A stretch of 64,000 bases of DNA from Mesorhizobium tamadayense. GTDB taxonomy: Bacteria > Pseudomonadota > Alphaproteobacteria > Rhizobiales > Rhizobiaceae. The translations under genes and the position numbers were made by a program. This document shows, in pieces, positions 15,114-24,185 of this stretch (position 1 is its first letter; every line of letters begins with the position of its first letter). Under the pieces are notes generated by a model. The model worked only from the letters and a program-made list of their open reading frames with translations, was not told the DNA's origin and did no database searches. The DNA is taken from NCBI RefSeq assembly GCF_003863365.1, contig NZ_RQXT01000004.1:62001-126000 (forward strand), written 5' to 3'.

Positions 15114-16046
15114 TCACGAGCTATCGGGCGAGGGGTCGGTCAGCGCCGCCGATCTGACCGCGCGCACGCATTGCTCGATCAGCCATTCGCGGAACGCCGC
15201 CACCACATCGCGCCTTGCGCTGCGTTCCGGGATCGTCAGGCAATAGGGCTGGCGCAGGTCCAGCGCTCGGGCAGCGGGTCGGACCAGCCGGCCGTCTTCC
15301 AGCGCTTGGGCGCAGTAGATCCCTTGCGCCAGCGCCACGCCCAGCCCCGAGACGGCGAGGTCGAGCGCTGCCCGCGACGAGTTGGCGGAAAGGCCGCGCT
15401 GCGCTGCCCGCCCTGGGTCGATGCCGGCCGCCTCGAACCAGTTGCGCCAGGACGGAAAGGCCGCACCGGTCGGTCCCCAGTCGGTGTGAATCAGCGGCAG
15501 GCCGGCGAGGCTTTCGAACTTGGTTGCGCCGCCAAGGCCCGGCGCGCAGACGGGATAGACGGCGTCCCGGACGATCTCGTCCGTCGGGTGCTCGCGATAG
15601 TGTGGGCCGTAGGAAAGCCTGATGTCGATCAGCTCGTGGTCGAACGGCACCGGGTCGTCGTCGCCTCTAAGCGAAATATCCGCGGCGCCGTGGCTTGCGA
15701 CAAAGCCGACAAGGCGCTCGGAGAGCCAGCCCATCGCCATCGAAGGCGGCACCGAGATAACCAGCCTTGGCCGGAAGGCATCGCCGCCGACATCCCTTGC
15801 GACGCTGCCGATTTCCTGGAAGGCCATGGTGAGCCTCGGCAGCATTTCGACGCCGGCCTCGGTGAGCACGACGCGCCGGTTGACGCGGTGAAACAGCTTG
15901 CGGCCCATCTGCTCCTCGACGGTGCGGATGAGCTGGCTGACGGCTGCCGCCGAAACCGACAGCTCTTCCGCAGCCGCAGCGAAGCTGCCCGTGCGCGCCG
16001 CCGCCTCGAAGGCCTGCAGTCCGCGTAGCGAAGGAAGTGCAACCAT
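15114..16046 (-). CDS. LysR-family transcriptional regulator
   Basis: A 310-residue regulator with an N-terminal winged helix-turn-helix (LRGLQAFEAAARTGSFAAAA, then SVSAAAVSQLIRTVE) and a C-terminal substrate-binding domain of the GcvA type. It is divergent from a fatty-acid desaturase gene; the 85 bases between the starts hold a perfect inverted repeat with T-N11-A symmetry. That arrangement suggests it controls the desaturase and itself. The ligand is unknown. Confidence 0.9.
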   Translation of the reverse strand: MVALPSLRGLQAFEAAARTGSFAAAAEELSVSAAAVSQLIRTVEEQMGRKLFHRVNRRVVLTEAGVEMLPRLTMAFQEIGSVARDVGGDAFRPRLVISVPPSMAMGWLSERLVGFVASHGAADISLRGDDDPVPFDHELIDIRLSYGPHYREHPTDEIVRDAVYPVCAPGLGGATKFESLAGLPLIHTDWGPTGAAFPSWRNWFEAAGIDPGRAAQRGLSANSSRAALDLAVSGLGVALAQGIYCAQALEDGRLVRPAARALDLRQPYCLTIPERSARRDVVAAFREWLIEQCVRAVRSAALTDPSPDSS

Positions 16047-16057
16047 GGCAGCCAGAA

Positions 16058-16076
16058 AGATAAGTTGAGCTTATCT
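16058..16076. promoter_or_regulatory. LysR operator candidate
   Basis: Perfect arms AGATAAG and CTTATCT separated by TTGAG, containing T-N11-A (16061-16073). It lies 12 bases upstream of the LysR start and 56 bases upstream of the desaturase start, where an autoregulatory site is expected. Confidence 0.55.
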
Positions 16077-16131
16077 ATTTTGCATAAATCCTCGTTTTTC
16101 GAAAGGTTTCTTTCTGGAGTACCTTCACTTC

Positions 16132-17049
16132 ATGAACGCCGTCGACCACACCGAAACCGTCGATCATCGTGACGTCATCGCCTCGCTGACCAATGCGGAG
16201 CGCAGCCGGCTGACCGGCAAGTCGGATGGGCCGGGCCTCATCCAGCTCGCCATCCATCTCGGCGCCGTCATCGTTCTCGGCGCGCTGATCGCGGCCAAGG
16301 TGGCGTTCTGGCCGGTTCTCATGCTGCCGCAGGGCATCCTGATCGTGTTCCTGTTCACGCTGCTGCATGAGACCGTGCACAGGACGGCCTTCGCGACGCA
16401 GTGGCTGAATGACGCCGTCGCGCGGCTCTGCAGCCTGGCGATCGCGCTGCCCGCCGCCTGGTTCCGCTATTTTCATTTCGCCCATCACCGCTTCACCCAG
16501 GATCCGGAGAACGATCCGGAGCTGGCTTTCCCGAAGCCCGAAACCTTGCGGCAATACATCGTCCATGTCTCGGGCCTGCCGGTCTGGTGGGGTCAATTCA
16601 AGACGCTCTACACCAATGCCGCCGGCCGCTGCCGCGACAGCTACGTGCCGCCGAAGGGCTTGCCGAAAGTCCACGCCGAGGCGCGGGCTATGATCGCCTT
16701 CTATGTCGTGGTCCTGGCCCTTGCCCTCTGGTTCAAGGCAAGCGTGCTCCTCTATGTCTGGATCGTGCCGGCGCTGCTCGGGCAGCCGTTCCTCAGGCTC
16801 TATCTGCTGGCCGAGCATGGCCGCTGCCCCTTCGTCGCCAACATGCTGGAAAACTCCAGGACGACGCTAACCAACTGGGTCGTGCGCAAGCTCGCCTGGA
16901 ACATGCCCTACCATGCCGAGCACCACGCCTATCCCGGCGTGCCGTTCCACCAGTTGCCGGCGTTCCATCGGCTGATCGCGCGGCATCTGAAGGTAGTCGA
17001 ACCCGGCTATGTGAGCTTCCACGAGAAATACATCGAGGCGCTGCGCTGA
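16132..17049 (+). CDS. Membrane fatty acid desaturase
   Basis: A 305-residue integral membrane di-iron enzyme. Three histidine clusters are visible: HETVHRT, HFAHHRF and HAEHHAY, the pattern of the FA_desaturase family, with hydrophobic spans near residues 40-80 and 180-225. It should introduce a double bond, or hydroxylate, a lipid or carotenoid-like substrate at the inner membrane. The position of the double bond cannot be deduced. Regulation by the divergent LysR gene is likely. Confidence 0.88.
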   Translation: MNAVDHTETVDHRDVIASLTNAERSRLTGKSDGPGLIQLAIHLGAVIVLGALIAAKVAFWPVLMLPQGILIVFLFTLLHETVHRTAFATQWLNDAVARLCSLAIALPAAWFRYFHFAHHRFTQDPENDPELAFPKPETLRQYIVHVSGLPVWWGQFKTLYTNAAGRCRDSYVPPKGLPKVHAEARAMIAFYVVVLALALWFKASVLLYVWIVPALLGQPFLRLYLLAEHGRCPFVANMLENSRTTLTNWVVRKLAWNMPYHAEHHAYPGVPFHQLPAFHRLIARHLKVVEPGYVSFHEKYIEALR

Positions 17050-17071
17050 CCGGCGGCAGGAACGTCTGGTG

Positions 17072-19213
17072 TCAGCCGGACCGGCGCATCGACGCCTGCG
17101 AGCGCAGCAGCCGGCTCATCTCCGAGGCCTTGGCCGGCACGCCGATCAGGTAGCCTTGCGCCTCGCCGCAGCCGGCTTTGCGCAGCATGACGAGCTGTTG
17201 TTCGGTCTCGACGCCTTCGGCAGTTACGGTGATGCCGAGCTCGGCGCCTAGGCCGATCACGGTGCGCACGATCGCCGCCGTGTCGCGCTTGTCGAGATCG
17301 TGGATGAAGGAGCGGTCGATCTTGATCTTGTCGACCGGGAAGCGCCGCAGATAGCCGAGCGAGGAATAGCCGGTGCCGAAATCGTCGAGCGCGATGCGAA
17401 CGCCGAGCCCGCGCAACTGGCCGAGCGTCCTCAGCACTGTTTCGCTCTCGTCCATCATCACCGTCTCGGTGATTTCGAGTTCGAGCCGGCCGGCCGCCAG
17501 GCTGGAAAAGGCGAGCGCCGAGATCACGCTGCGGGCGAAGCCACCGCTCTTGATCTGGACCGCCGAGACATTGACCGCCATGCGCGCGTCCCGCGGCCAA
17601 CCCGCCGCCACGCCGCAGGCCTTGCGCAGCGCCCAGTCGCCGAGCTGCACGATCAGCCCGGTCTCCTCGGCCGCCGCGATGAAGTCTTCCGGCGGCACCA
17701 GCCCGCGCGACGGCGAGCGCCAGCGCATCAGCGCCTCGGCGCCGACGATGTCGCCGGACGCGATGTCGAGGATCGGCTGGTAATCCAGCTCGAACTCGCG
17801 CCTGGGCAGAGCCGCCTCGAGATCGGCTTCCAGCGCCCGGCGCTCCCGCACCATGGCGTCCATGCCCGGCTCGAAGAAGCGGTAGATGTTGCGACCCCCG
17901 CTCTTGCCCCGGTAGAGCGCCATGTCGGCATTGGTCAAAAGCGTGTCGGCACCCTGCCCGTCGCCAGGGTAGAGCGCGATGCCGAGGCTAACGCCGACAT
18001 GCATCTCGCGGCCCTTGTCGCGATAGGGCTTGCCGATCACCTCGATAATGCGTTTGGCAAGCTTTTCGGCATCGGCTGCTGCCTTGACGTTGAACTGGAT
18101 GATGGCGAATTCGTCGCCGCCGAAACGGGCCACCACGTCTTTCTCGCCGCGCAGGCAGCGCTGCAAGCGCTCGGCAACGCATTTCAGCAGCCAGTCGCCG
18201 GCCGGGTGCCCGAACGTGTCGTTGACCGCCTTGAAGCGGTCGAGGTCGAGCGAGAAGATCGCCAGCGGCGCGGCTTTGGCCTCGCCCAGAGCCTGGTCGA
18301 GCTGCTCGCGAAACATCGAGCGGTTGGGCAGGTTGGTCAGCGTGTCGTGATGCGCAAGATGCGTCATGCGCTCTTCGGTGCGGCGTCGTTCGGTGACATC
18401 GTCGAAGGTCACCACCCAGCCGCCGCCGCTCATCGGCTGGTGGACGACCAGAAATGTCCTGCCGTCGCTAAGATAGCGGTAAGCCGACTGCATCTTGCCC
18501 GCCCGAAGGGCGGCTTCGGTCTTGGCGACTTCGCTGTCGACATCGATCTTGGTGTAGATGCCGAGTTCCAGCAGCCGCTCGAGCGCGTCGCGATGCGTCG
18601 TTCCAAACGGGAAGTCCGTCTCGGCAACCTTGTAGAGTTCCAGGAAACGCTGATTGCGCACGATCATCTTGCCGTCGGCGTCGTACATCAGCAGCCCTTG
18701 CGACATGTTGGCTAAGGCGGCGTCGAAGCGGCGGTGCTGCTCTTTCAGCTCCTCTTCGGCACGCCGCTGCACGGTCACGTCCTCGTAGATCGACACCCAG
18801 CCGCCGGAAGCCAGCGGCCGGTGCGAGATGACGATGACACGCCTGTCCGCCAGCGTCTCCTCATAGGTCGAGGGCTTCGCGCCGTCGATATAGGGCTTGC
18901 GGACGGCATAGAGTTCCTCGGCGCTTTGCGAAGCGATGCCGATATCGACGCTGTGCTGCAGGATGTCGAAGAAGCGGATGCCGGGCTTGATCACCTTGGC
19001 GTCGAGGCGGAAGAGGTCGACGTAGTTGCGGTTGCAGATGATCATGCGCTCGTCGGCATCGAACATGCATAAGCCGTGCGACATGTTCTCGACGGCGGCC
19101 GAAAAGCGCTCGTTTTGCGCGCGCAGTTCCTCGGCCATTCGTCGAGCCGGGCCAATACCGGCTGCTTTCCGCTTGCCTGCGGCCGAACCAGCCTTGACAT
19201 GAGCGACGGGCAT
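17072..19213 (-). CDS. PAS-PAS-GGDEF-EAL cyclic-di-GMP protein
   Basis: A 713-residue cytosolic regulator. Two related PAS domains (about residues 30-150 and 160-285) each contain a MSxGLxMxDADxxM-like segment. A GGDEF domain follows with intact RFGGDEFAI, then an EAL domain with GAEALMRW, EITETVMM, DDFGTGYSSL and AEGVETEQ, so both synthesis and hydrolysis of c-di-GMP are chemically possible. The product-binding RxxD site before GGDEF is not canonical (RGEKD). No transmembrane helix is seen; PAS domains would sense an internal signal. Confidence 0.93.
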   Translation of the reverse strand: MPVAHVKAGSAAGKRKAAGIGPARRMAEELRAQNERFSAAVENMSHGLCMFDADERMIICNRNYVDLFRLDAKVIKPGIRFFDILQHSVDIGIASQSAEELYAVRKPYIDGAKPSTYEETLADRRVIVISHRPLASGGWVSIYEDVTVQRRAEEELKEQHRRFDAALANMSQGLLMYDADGKMIVRNQRFLELYKVAETDFPFGTTHRDALERLLELGIYTKIDVDSEVAKTEAALRAGKMQSAYRYLSDGRTFLVVHQPMSGGGWVVTFDDVTERRRTEERMTHLAHHDTLTNLPNRSMFREQLDQALGEAKAAPLAIFSLDLDRFKAVNDTFGHPAGDWLLKCVAERLQRCLRGEKDVVARFGGDEFAIIQFNVKAAADAEKLAKRIIEVIGKPYRDKGREMHVGVSLGIALYPGDGQGADTLLTNADMALYRGKSGGRNIYRFFEPGMDAMVRERRALEADLEAALPRREFELDYQPILDIASGDIVGAEALMRWRSPSRGLVPPEDFIAAAEETGLIVQLGDWALRKACGVAAGWPRDARMAVNVSAVQIKSGGFARSVISALAFSSLAAGRLELEITETVMMDESETVLRTLGQLRGLGVRIALDDFGTGYSSLGYLRRFPVDKIKIDRSFIHDLDKRDTAAIVRTVIGLGAELGITVTAEGVETEQQLVMLRKAGCGEAQGYLIGVPAKASEMSRLLRSQASMRRSG

Positions 19214-19278
19214 GAGCGCGCCTGCTGACCGTGACTGAACATGTTACTGTCACGGCTGCCGGTTAATTAAGCGTTCTT

Positions 19279-19917
19279 TTACGCTGTTGAATTGGCGGCA
19301 AGAAAAGCTTGCCGCTTGGACTCAAGCGTCGCGAAGCGCTTCAGGAAAGCCGCTTGCGCCCAGGTCACCGAGCGCGGCGTGAGATCGAAGCGATCAGCGG
19401 AAAAACCGCGCGGCCGGCCGAAATACTCGGTCGCCTCCGCCGTCGAGAAGCCGGCGAGCAGTGTCGCCTCGTAATAGGCGGCGATCTGGTCGGCGCGCTT
19501 GATGTCCTTGCGCAAGGCGGCGCCGAGCTCCGCCGGCAGCGAGAAACGCAGATGGATGGCGCGCTGTAGCCGCAGCTCGCAGTCCTTGTAGGAGCCGCCC
19601 ATCACCGACTTGAAGGGCGAGATCATGTCGCCGATGACATATTCAGGCGCGTCGTGCAGCAGCGCGGCGAGCCGCGCCTCGGCTGAAGCCGCCGGTACCA
19701 GCTCGCCATAGAGCGCCTCGACCAGCAGCGAATGCTGTGCGACCGAAAAGGCGTGTTCGCCGCTGGTCTGGCCATTCCAGCGGGCGACGCGGGCGAGCCC
19801 GTGCGCGATGTCGGCGATCTCGATGTCGAGCGGCGAGGGGTCGAGCAGGTCGAGCCGCCGGCCGGAGAGCATGCGTTGCCAGGCGCGCGGCGGCGCTCCA
19901 GCCCTGTCGGCCGCCAT
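19279..19917 (-). CDS. HD-domain hydrolase (YfbR-like)
   Basis: A 212-residue metal-dependent phosphohydrolase of the HD superfamily. Metal ligands are seen as SGEHAFSVAQHS, then ALLHDAPEYVIGDM with the HD pair, and a later Asp in KDIKRADQI. YfbR-like enzymes dephosphorylate deoxynucleotides. The ATG at 19917 shares its first base with the ygfZ stop (TGATG), so the pair is translationally coupled. Confidence 0.85.
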   Translation of the reverse strand: MAADRAGAPPRAWQRMLSGRRLDLLDPSPLDIEIADIAHGLARVARWNGQTSGEHAFSVAQHSLLVEALYGELVPAASAEARLAALLHDAPEYVIGDMISPFKSVMGGSYKDCELRLQRAIHLRFSLPAELGAALRKDIKRADQIAAYYEATLLAGFSTAEATEYFGRPRGFSADRFDLTPRSVTWAQAAFLKRFATLESKRQAFLAANSTA

Positions 19918-20777
19918 CAGGCCTCCTCCGCGCTGACCGCATCCTGCGGGAAGGTGAATTTTGCCCAGGCGGGGATGGCAAGGATGATTGCGGTCTCGCC
20001 GGCCATGATCGAGTCGCAGGCGTCGAGCGCCGCCTTGACGCGGTCGATGCGGGCGATGGCGAGGCCGCGTCCGCCGCTTACCGAACCCAGCTTGCCCACC
20101 GGGCGGCCATTGACAGTCACCTCCGTGCCGGCCGGCGGCAGCGAGCCGGCGGCAGCGGCGATCAGCACGCGCCGTCGCGCGGTGCCGCGATGCTGCATGC
20201 GCGAGACCACTTCCTGGCCGACATAGCAACCCTTCTTGAAGCCGACGCCGCCGGTCTCGTCGAGCAGCACGTCATGCGGGAAGGCGTCGCCGAGCTGGTA
20301 GTCGGAACCGCTTTCCGCGATGCCGTTGGCGATGCGGAGCGCCTGCCATGCCCTGACGTCGCCATCTTCCGCTGCGCTGCCGTAGAGACGCCTGACCGCC
20401 ACATCGCGGAAGCGAGCGTCGACCAGCGCAATTGAATCAGAAGGTGAGGTGGTTGAATCATCGCCCCACGCGACGGTGACAAGCGCCTGATCCTGCTTGG
20501 CGATCTCGGCCTTGGCTCTTAGCCGGTAAAGCATCAGCCGGCGCACAAAATCATCGGCTATGTCGGCCCGGCATTCCAGCTGGAAGCCATTCTCGCCGGC
20601 GCGCGAAATCAGGAAATCGAATAGGATCTTGCCCTGCGGCGCCAGCAGCGCGCCGGGCTTCGCCTCGCCGGCGCCGAGCGTATCGAGATCGGTGGTGAGG
20701 ATGTTTTGCAAGAAATGCTCGGCATCCGGTCCTGATACGGAAATGAGCGCACGGTCTTTCAGCAGGGCAAAGGGCAT
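19917..20777 (-). CDS. ygfZ: Folate-binding Fe-S cluster repair protein YgfZ
   Basis: A 286-residue GcvT-like protein that uses tetrahydrofolate in maintaining certain iron-sulfur enzymes. The family signature KKGCYVGQEVVSRMQHRG is complete. I prefer the ATG at 20777 (MPFALLKDRALISVSG), which fits family starts; a TTG at 20804 would add nine residues. It is followed by the coupled HD-domain gene and is divergent from the dihydroorotase gene. Confidence 0.9.
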   Translation of the reverse strand: MPFALLKDRALISVSGPDAEHFLQNILTTDLDTLGAGEAKPGALLAPQGKILFDFLISRAGENGFQLECRADIADDFVRRLMLYRLRAKAEIAKQDQALVTVAWGDDSTTSPSDSIALVDARFRDVAVRRLYGSAAEDGDVRAWQALRIANGIAESGSDYQLGDAFPHDVLLDETGGVGFKKGCYVGQEVVSRMQHRGTARRRVLIAAAAGSLPPAGTEVTVNGRPVGKLGSVSGGRGLAIARIDRVKAALDACDSIMAGETAIILAIPAWAKFTFPQDAVSAEEA

Positions 20778-20862
20778 GAGCGTGATGTCGGCCTGATCTT
20801 GCAAAAATGATGGTCATTACGTAAGCCGGCCACACTCCCCCCGCAAGAGATTGGACCTGTCC

Positions 20863-22194
20863 ATGGCAACCACCTTCGACCTCATCCTGACAGGCGGCAC
20901 GGTGGTCAACCACGACGGCGAGGGCCGGCGCGACGTTGGCGTGAAGGCCGGACGCATTGCCGCGATAGGCGATCTCGGCCAGGCATCGGCCGGCGAGACG
21001 ATCGACTGCAAGGGCCTGCACATCCTGCCCGGCGTCGTCGACAGCCAGGTGCATTTCCGCGAACCGGGGCTGGAGCACAAGGAAGATCTGGAAACCGGCT
21101 CCCGCGCCGCTGTGCTGGGCGGCGTCACCGCCGTCTTCGAAATGCCCAACACCAATCCGCTGACCACCGGCGAAGCGGCCCTTGCCGACAAGGTGCGGCG
21201 CGCCACCGGCCGCATGCATTGCGACTTCGCCTTCTGGGTCGGCGGCACGCGCGACAATGCCGGCGATGTCGGCGAACTCGAACGGCTGCCGGGCGCTGCC
21301 GGCATTAAAGTGTTCATGGGCTCGTCCACCGGCGATCTTTTGGTCGAGGACGACGAGGGCGTTGCCTCGATCCTGCGCAACACGCGCCGCCGCTCCGCTT
21401 TTCATTCGGAGGACGAGTTCCGCCTGCGCGAGCGGCTTGGGCTCCGCGTCGAGGGCGACCCGTCGTCCCATTCCGTCTGGCGCGACGAGATCGCGGCGTT
21501 GCGCTGCACCGAGCGCCTGGTGCGCATCGCCAGGCAAACGCGCGCGCGCATCCATGTGCTGCACATCTCGACGGCGGAAGAGATCCTTTTCCTCGAGCAG
21601 CATAAGGATGTCGCCACCTGCGAGGCCACGCCGCACCATCTGACGCTCTCGGCGGACGACTATGCGCGGCTCGCCACGCTCATCCAGATGAACCCGCCGG
21701 TGCGGGCGGCGCGCCACCGCGACGGCGTCTGGCATGGTATTTCGCAGGGCATTGTCGACGTGCTCGGGTCCGACCATGCGCCGCACACGCTGGCCGAGAA
21801 GGCAAAGCCCTATCCTGCCTCGCCGTCGGGCATGACCGGCGTGCAGACGCTGGTACCGATCATGCTCGACCATGTGAACGCCGGCCGGCTCACCCTGCAG
21901 CGTTTCGTCGATCTCTCCAGCCACGGGCCGCAGCGCATCTTCGGCATGGCCAGAAAAGGCCGCATCGCCGCCGGCTACGACGCCGATTTCACCGTCGTGG
22001 ACCTGAAGCGCCGCGAGACCATCACCAACGCGCAGGCCGGCTCCAAGGCCGGCTGGACGCCTTATGACGGCAGGCAAGTCACCGGCTGGCCGGTCGGCAC
22101 CGTCGTGCGCGGCAAGCGCGTCATGTGGGAGGGCGAGATCGTCACGCCCGGCCAGGGCAGGGCGGTGGAGTTTTCCGAGGCGCTGCCGGCTTAG
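20863..22194 (+). CDS. pyrC: Dihydroorotase (class I)
   Basis: A 443-residue amidohydrolase. VHFREPGLEHKED gives the first zinc-binding His pair, GIKVFMGSST the carboxylated Lys, HVLHIST another His and GSDHAPH the catalytic Asp. This fits class I dihydroorotase, which cyclises N-carbamoyl-aspartate in pyrimidine synthesis. A second copy may sit near pyrE outside this window, so this one could be a paralogue with an altered substrate. The ATG at 20863 is preferred over a TTG at 20851. Confidence 0.85.
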   Translation: MATTFDLILTGGTVVNHDGEGRRDVGVKAGRIAAIGDLGQASAGETIDCKGLHILPGVVDSQVHFREPGLEHKEDLETGSRAAVLGGVTAVFEMPNTNPLTTGEAALADKVRRATGRMHCDFAFWVGGTRDNAGDVGELERLPGAAGIKVFMGSSTGDLLVEDDEGVASILRNTRRRSAFHSEDEFRLRERLGLRVEGDPSSHSVWRDEIAALRCTERLVRIARQTRARIHVLHISTAEEILFLEQHKDVATCEATPHHLTLSADDYARLATLIQMNPPVRAARHRDGVWHGISQGIVDVLGSDHAPHTLAEKAKPYPASPSGMTGVQTLVPIMLDHVNAGRLTLQRFVDLSSHGPQRIFGMARKGRIAAGYDADFTVVDLKRRETITNAQAGSKAGWTPYDGRQVTGWPVGTVVRGKRVMWEGEIVTPGQGRAVEFSEALPA

Positions 22195-22200
22195 GCCACG

Positions 22201-22230
22201 TTGGATTTCTTAAGCGCTCTGCATTATGTT
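22201..22230 (+). promoter_or_regulatory. Possible promoter of the AbiEii unit
   Basis: TTGGAT (22201-22206) and TATGTT (22225-22230) are 18 bases apart and precede a GGAG ribosome site (22234-22237) and ATG at 22240. It is weak but would let the two-gene unit be expressed apart from the dihydroorotase. Confidence 0.3.
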
Positions 22231-22239
22231 TGCGGAGTC

Positions 22240-22464
22240 ATGACCGCAAATATTGCGCCGATTGTTCCCGCAGAGTTCCCGCAGCTCCAGGCGCTGGCCT
22301 GGAACCGGGATGCCGCGCGCCCGATCCCGGCGGAAGAGGCATTTGCGCTATACGAACGCAATTGGCGTTTTGTCGATCAAAAGCGCCTTACGCAGCGTGA
22401 AAAGCTGCTTATAAGGAAGCTGGCTGACAAATTCGGCCACGGTATACTTTTGACCACATCCTGA
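22240..22464 (+). CDS. Small unknown protein paired with AbiEii-like gene
   Basis: A 74-residue protein with no family I recognise. It has EFPQLQALAWNRD, PIPAEEAFALYERNWRFVD and a basic helix TQREKLLIRKLADKFG. GGAG three bases before the ATG supports this start; the frame is open upstream but uninformative. It precedes an AbiEii-type nucleotidyltransferase by 69 bases on the same strand. It lacks the winged-helix domain of the known AbiEi antitoxin. By position it is the best candidate for the antitoxin or partner. Confidence 0.7.
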   Translation: MTANIAPIVPAEFPQLQALAWNRDAARPIPAEEAFALYERNWRFVDQKRLTQREKLLIRKLADKFGHGILLTTS

Positions 22465-22533
22465 GTTCCGCCTTCTCCCAAAAGTTCTTCTCGCTGCCCA
22501 GACCGCCAAACAGAAAAAACGCGAGTTGAGGTC

Positions 22534-23247
22534 ATGACGGAGTTCAGTAGGCCCGAACATAGGATCATTGCCGAAGCCCTCGGACTAATGGACGCTGAGT
22601 TCCTGACCGCCGCACAATGCTGGTTCGGTGGTGGCACTGCCATTGTCATGAAACTCGGTGAATACCGGCGGTCATTGGATGTGGATTTTCTCTGCGCCGA
22701 CGCCGACGGCTATCGCGAGCTGCGAACACGGGCGTCTGAGCGCGGCGTCGCGGCCTTCTTCCCTGCGCCCGTCGAAGCCATTCGGGATTTTCAGATCGAT
22801 CAGTATGGCCTGAGGACGGTTGTGCGCATCAAAGGTCAGCCGATCCGGTTCGAAGTCGTCCGGGAAGGTCGCATCCAATTGCGAGGGCATCTCGACGAGG
22901 ATTTGAAGGTGCCGGCCCTCGTTCTACCAGACATGTTTGCCGAGAAGCTGTTGGCGAATGCCGATCGATGCCAGGATCGCGCAACCGCATATCGAGATGC
23001 CTTCGACCTTGGGATGCTGGTCAAAACCTATGGGCAAATCCCGACCGAAGCCCTCGACAAGGCGCAGACCGCCTACGGGCCCGATATCCGGCGCAAAGTC
23101 GCCTGGGTGGTGGGCAAGCTCCGGGACAAGGGCGAATTGAGCTACGCCGCCGACGTTCTGCAAATGGATGTCAGGGTGGGAGTCGACGCCATCTCGGCCT
23201 TGCGAGAGGAAGCGGCTCGCATATGGCCGCAGGCCGACAAGGGATAA
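22534..23247 (+). CDS. AbiEii/AbiGii-family nucleotidyltransferase toxin
   Basis: A 237-residue protein of the DUF1814 (AbiEii) group. The nucleotidyltransferase core is visible as WFGGGTAIVMKLGEYRRSLD followed by VDFLC, giving the GG-x-A and D-x-D pattern, and DMFAEKLLANADR with TAYRDAFDLGML follows as in the family. Known members modify tRNA or other acceptors and act in abortive infection or type IV toxin-antitoxin systems. GAGG lies just before the ATG. Partner: the 74-residue protein upstream. Confidence 0.85.
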   Translation: MTEFSRPEHRIIAEALGLMDAEFLTAAQCWFGGGTAIVMKLGEYRRSLDVDFLCADADGYRELRTRASERGVAAFFPAPVEAIRDFQIDQYGLRTVVRIKGQPIRFEVVREGRIQLRGHLDEDLKVPALVLPDMFAEKLLANADRCQDRATAYRDAFDLGMLVKTYGQIPTEALDKAQTAYGPDIRRKVAWVVGKLRDKGELSYAADVLQMDVRVGVDAISALREEAARIWPQADKG

Positions 23248-23257
23248 ACTCTCCTGC

Positions 23258-24070
23258 TCAATCCCCGGCGACAAAGAATAGCCACTGGCCGGTGGGCGTG
23301 ATGCCGACGCGGTAGAAGATGTAGGCGCCGAACTGCTTCATGTCGTCATAGTCGCTCGCGGTGACGAGCTTGAACAGTTCGACACGCTGCCTGGGGTCGA
23401 GCTTGTCAAGCGGAAGCGCGAAGAAATACGGCCAGACATAGAGTTCCTGCGCTGTGCCGGTGTCAACATGGACATAGCCGGCGCTGAGCACCTCTTCCAG
23501 TATTGCGAGGATCTCTTGGCCGTCGCTGTCGCCGGACAAGCCTTTGAGGAAAGTGATCGGGTCGCCGTCGATGTCGCCGAGCGACAACTGCGTCGTGGAA
23601 TCGCCCGAGCCGATCAGCGGCCGAAGCTTCTCTATGTCGCCGGTCTTGCAGGCCTCTACGATCAGGCCGTGCATGCGCTTGACCGGTTCAGGCAGCTTGT
23701 CGAGGTCGTAGACGACGGGTGGCGGCGGCGCGTCCGGATCGGTGCGTGGGCTGGTGATGCCGCCGCTGCCGGTTGGCGCCTCGGGCTCGCTCTTGTCCGT
23801 GCCGTCGGCGGGCTGGCTGTTGTCGGAAGGTTTGCTGCCGGGTGGGGCGGGCATCGGCACAGTGGTCCCCGGAACGGCAGTGTCGTCACTGGTGGGCGGC
23901 GTGACCGGCGAAGGCAAATCCTCGCGCTGGATCTCGCTTAGCGCGAAGGAAGGCGTGCTGGCGAGGCACAAGCCCAGCGGAGATGCCAGGCTGGACGCAG
24001 CGATCCACATGCCGACGGTCCAGGCGCGCGATTTGCCTGCCAACGAAGATTTCACCCCTTGCCTCTCCAT
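23258..24070 (-). CDS. Conserved exported protein
   Basis: A 270-residue protein with an N-terminal signal-like segment (about residues 18-43, ending LASTPSFALSE), a Pro/Ser/Thr-rich linker (about 50-115) and a C-terminal globular domain with MHGLIVEACKTGDIEKLRPL, then PLDKLDPRQRVELFKLVTAS. The GTGDIEKLRPLI-like helix pair recalls ankyrin-type repeats but is not a clear match. I do not recognise a function. It is probably periplasmic. It converges with the AbiEii gene, leaving ten bases between the stops. Confidence 0.75.
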   Translation of the reverse strand: MERQGVKSSLAGKSRAWTVGMWIAASSLASPLGLCLASTPSFALSEIQREDLPSPVTPPTSDDTAVPGTTVPMPAPPGSKPSDNSQPADGTDKSEPEAPTGSGGITSPRTDPDAPPPPVVYDLDKLPEPVKRMHGLIVEACKTGDIEKLRPLIGSGDSTTQLSLGDIDGDPITFLKGLSGDSDGQEILAILEEVLSAGYVHVDTGTAQELYVWPYFFALPLDKLDPRQRVELFKLVTASDYDDMKQFGAYIFYRVGITPTGQWLFFVAGD

Positions 24071-24185
24071 GATCCCGGGCTCGCTCGGTCCGGACAGCGT
24101 TTTGAGCTGTTAGGGCACCTGCGCATAATGCTCAAATGGCGCGTCGCCGTCAAAAGTCGCTGTCAGAAAGCGGGCGGGCGGAGGG

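Noticed and set aside
20551..22077. A 508-codon minus-strand frame opposite the dihydroorotase gene
   Set aside because: Composition is that of an antisense shadow; the dihydroorotase on the plus strand has all catalytic motifs.
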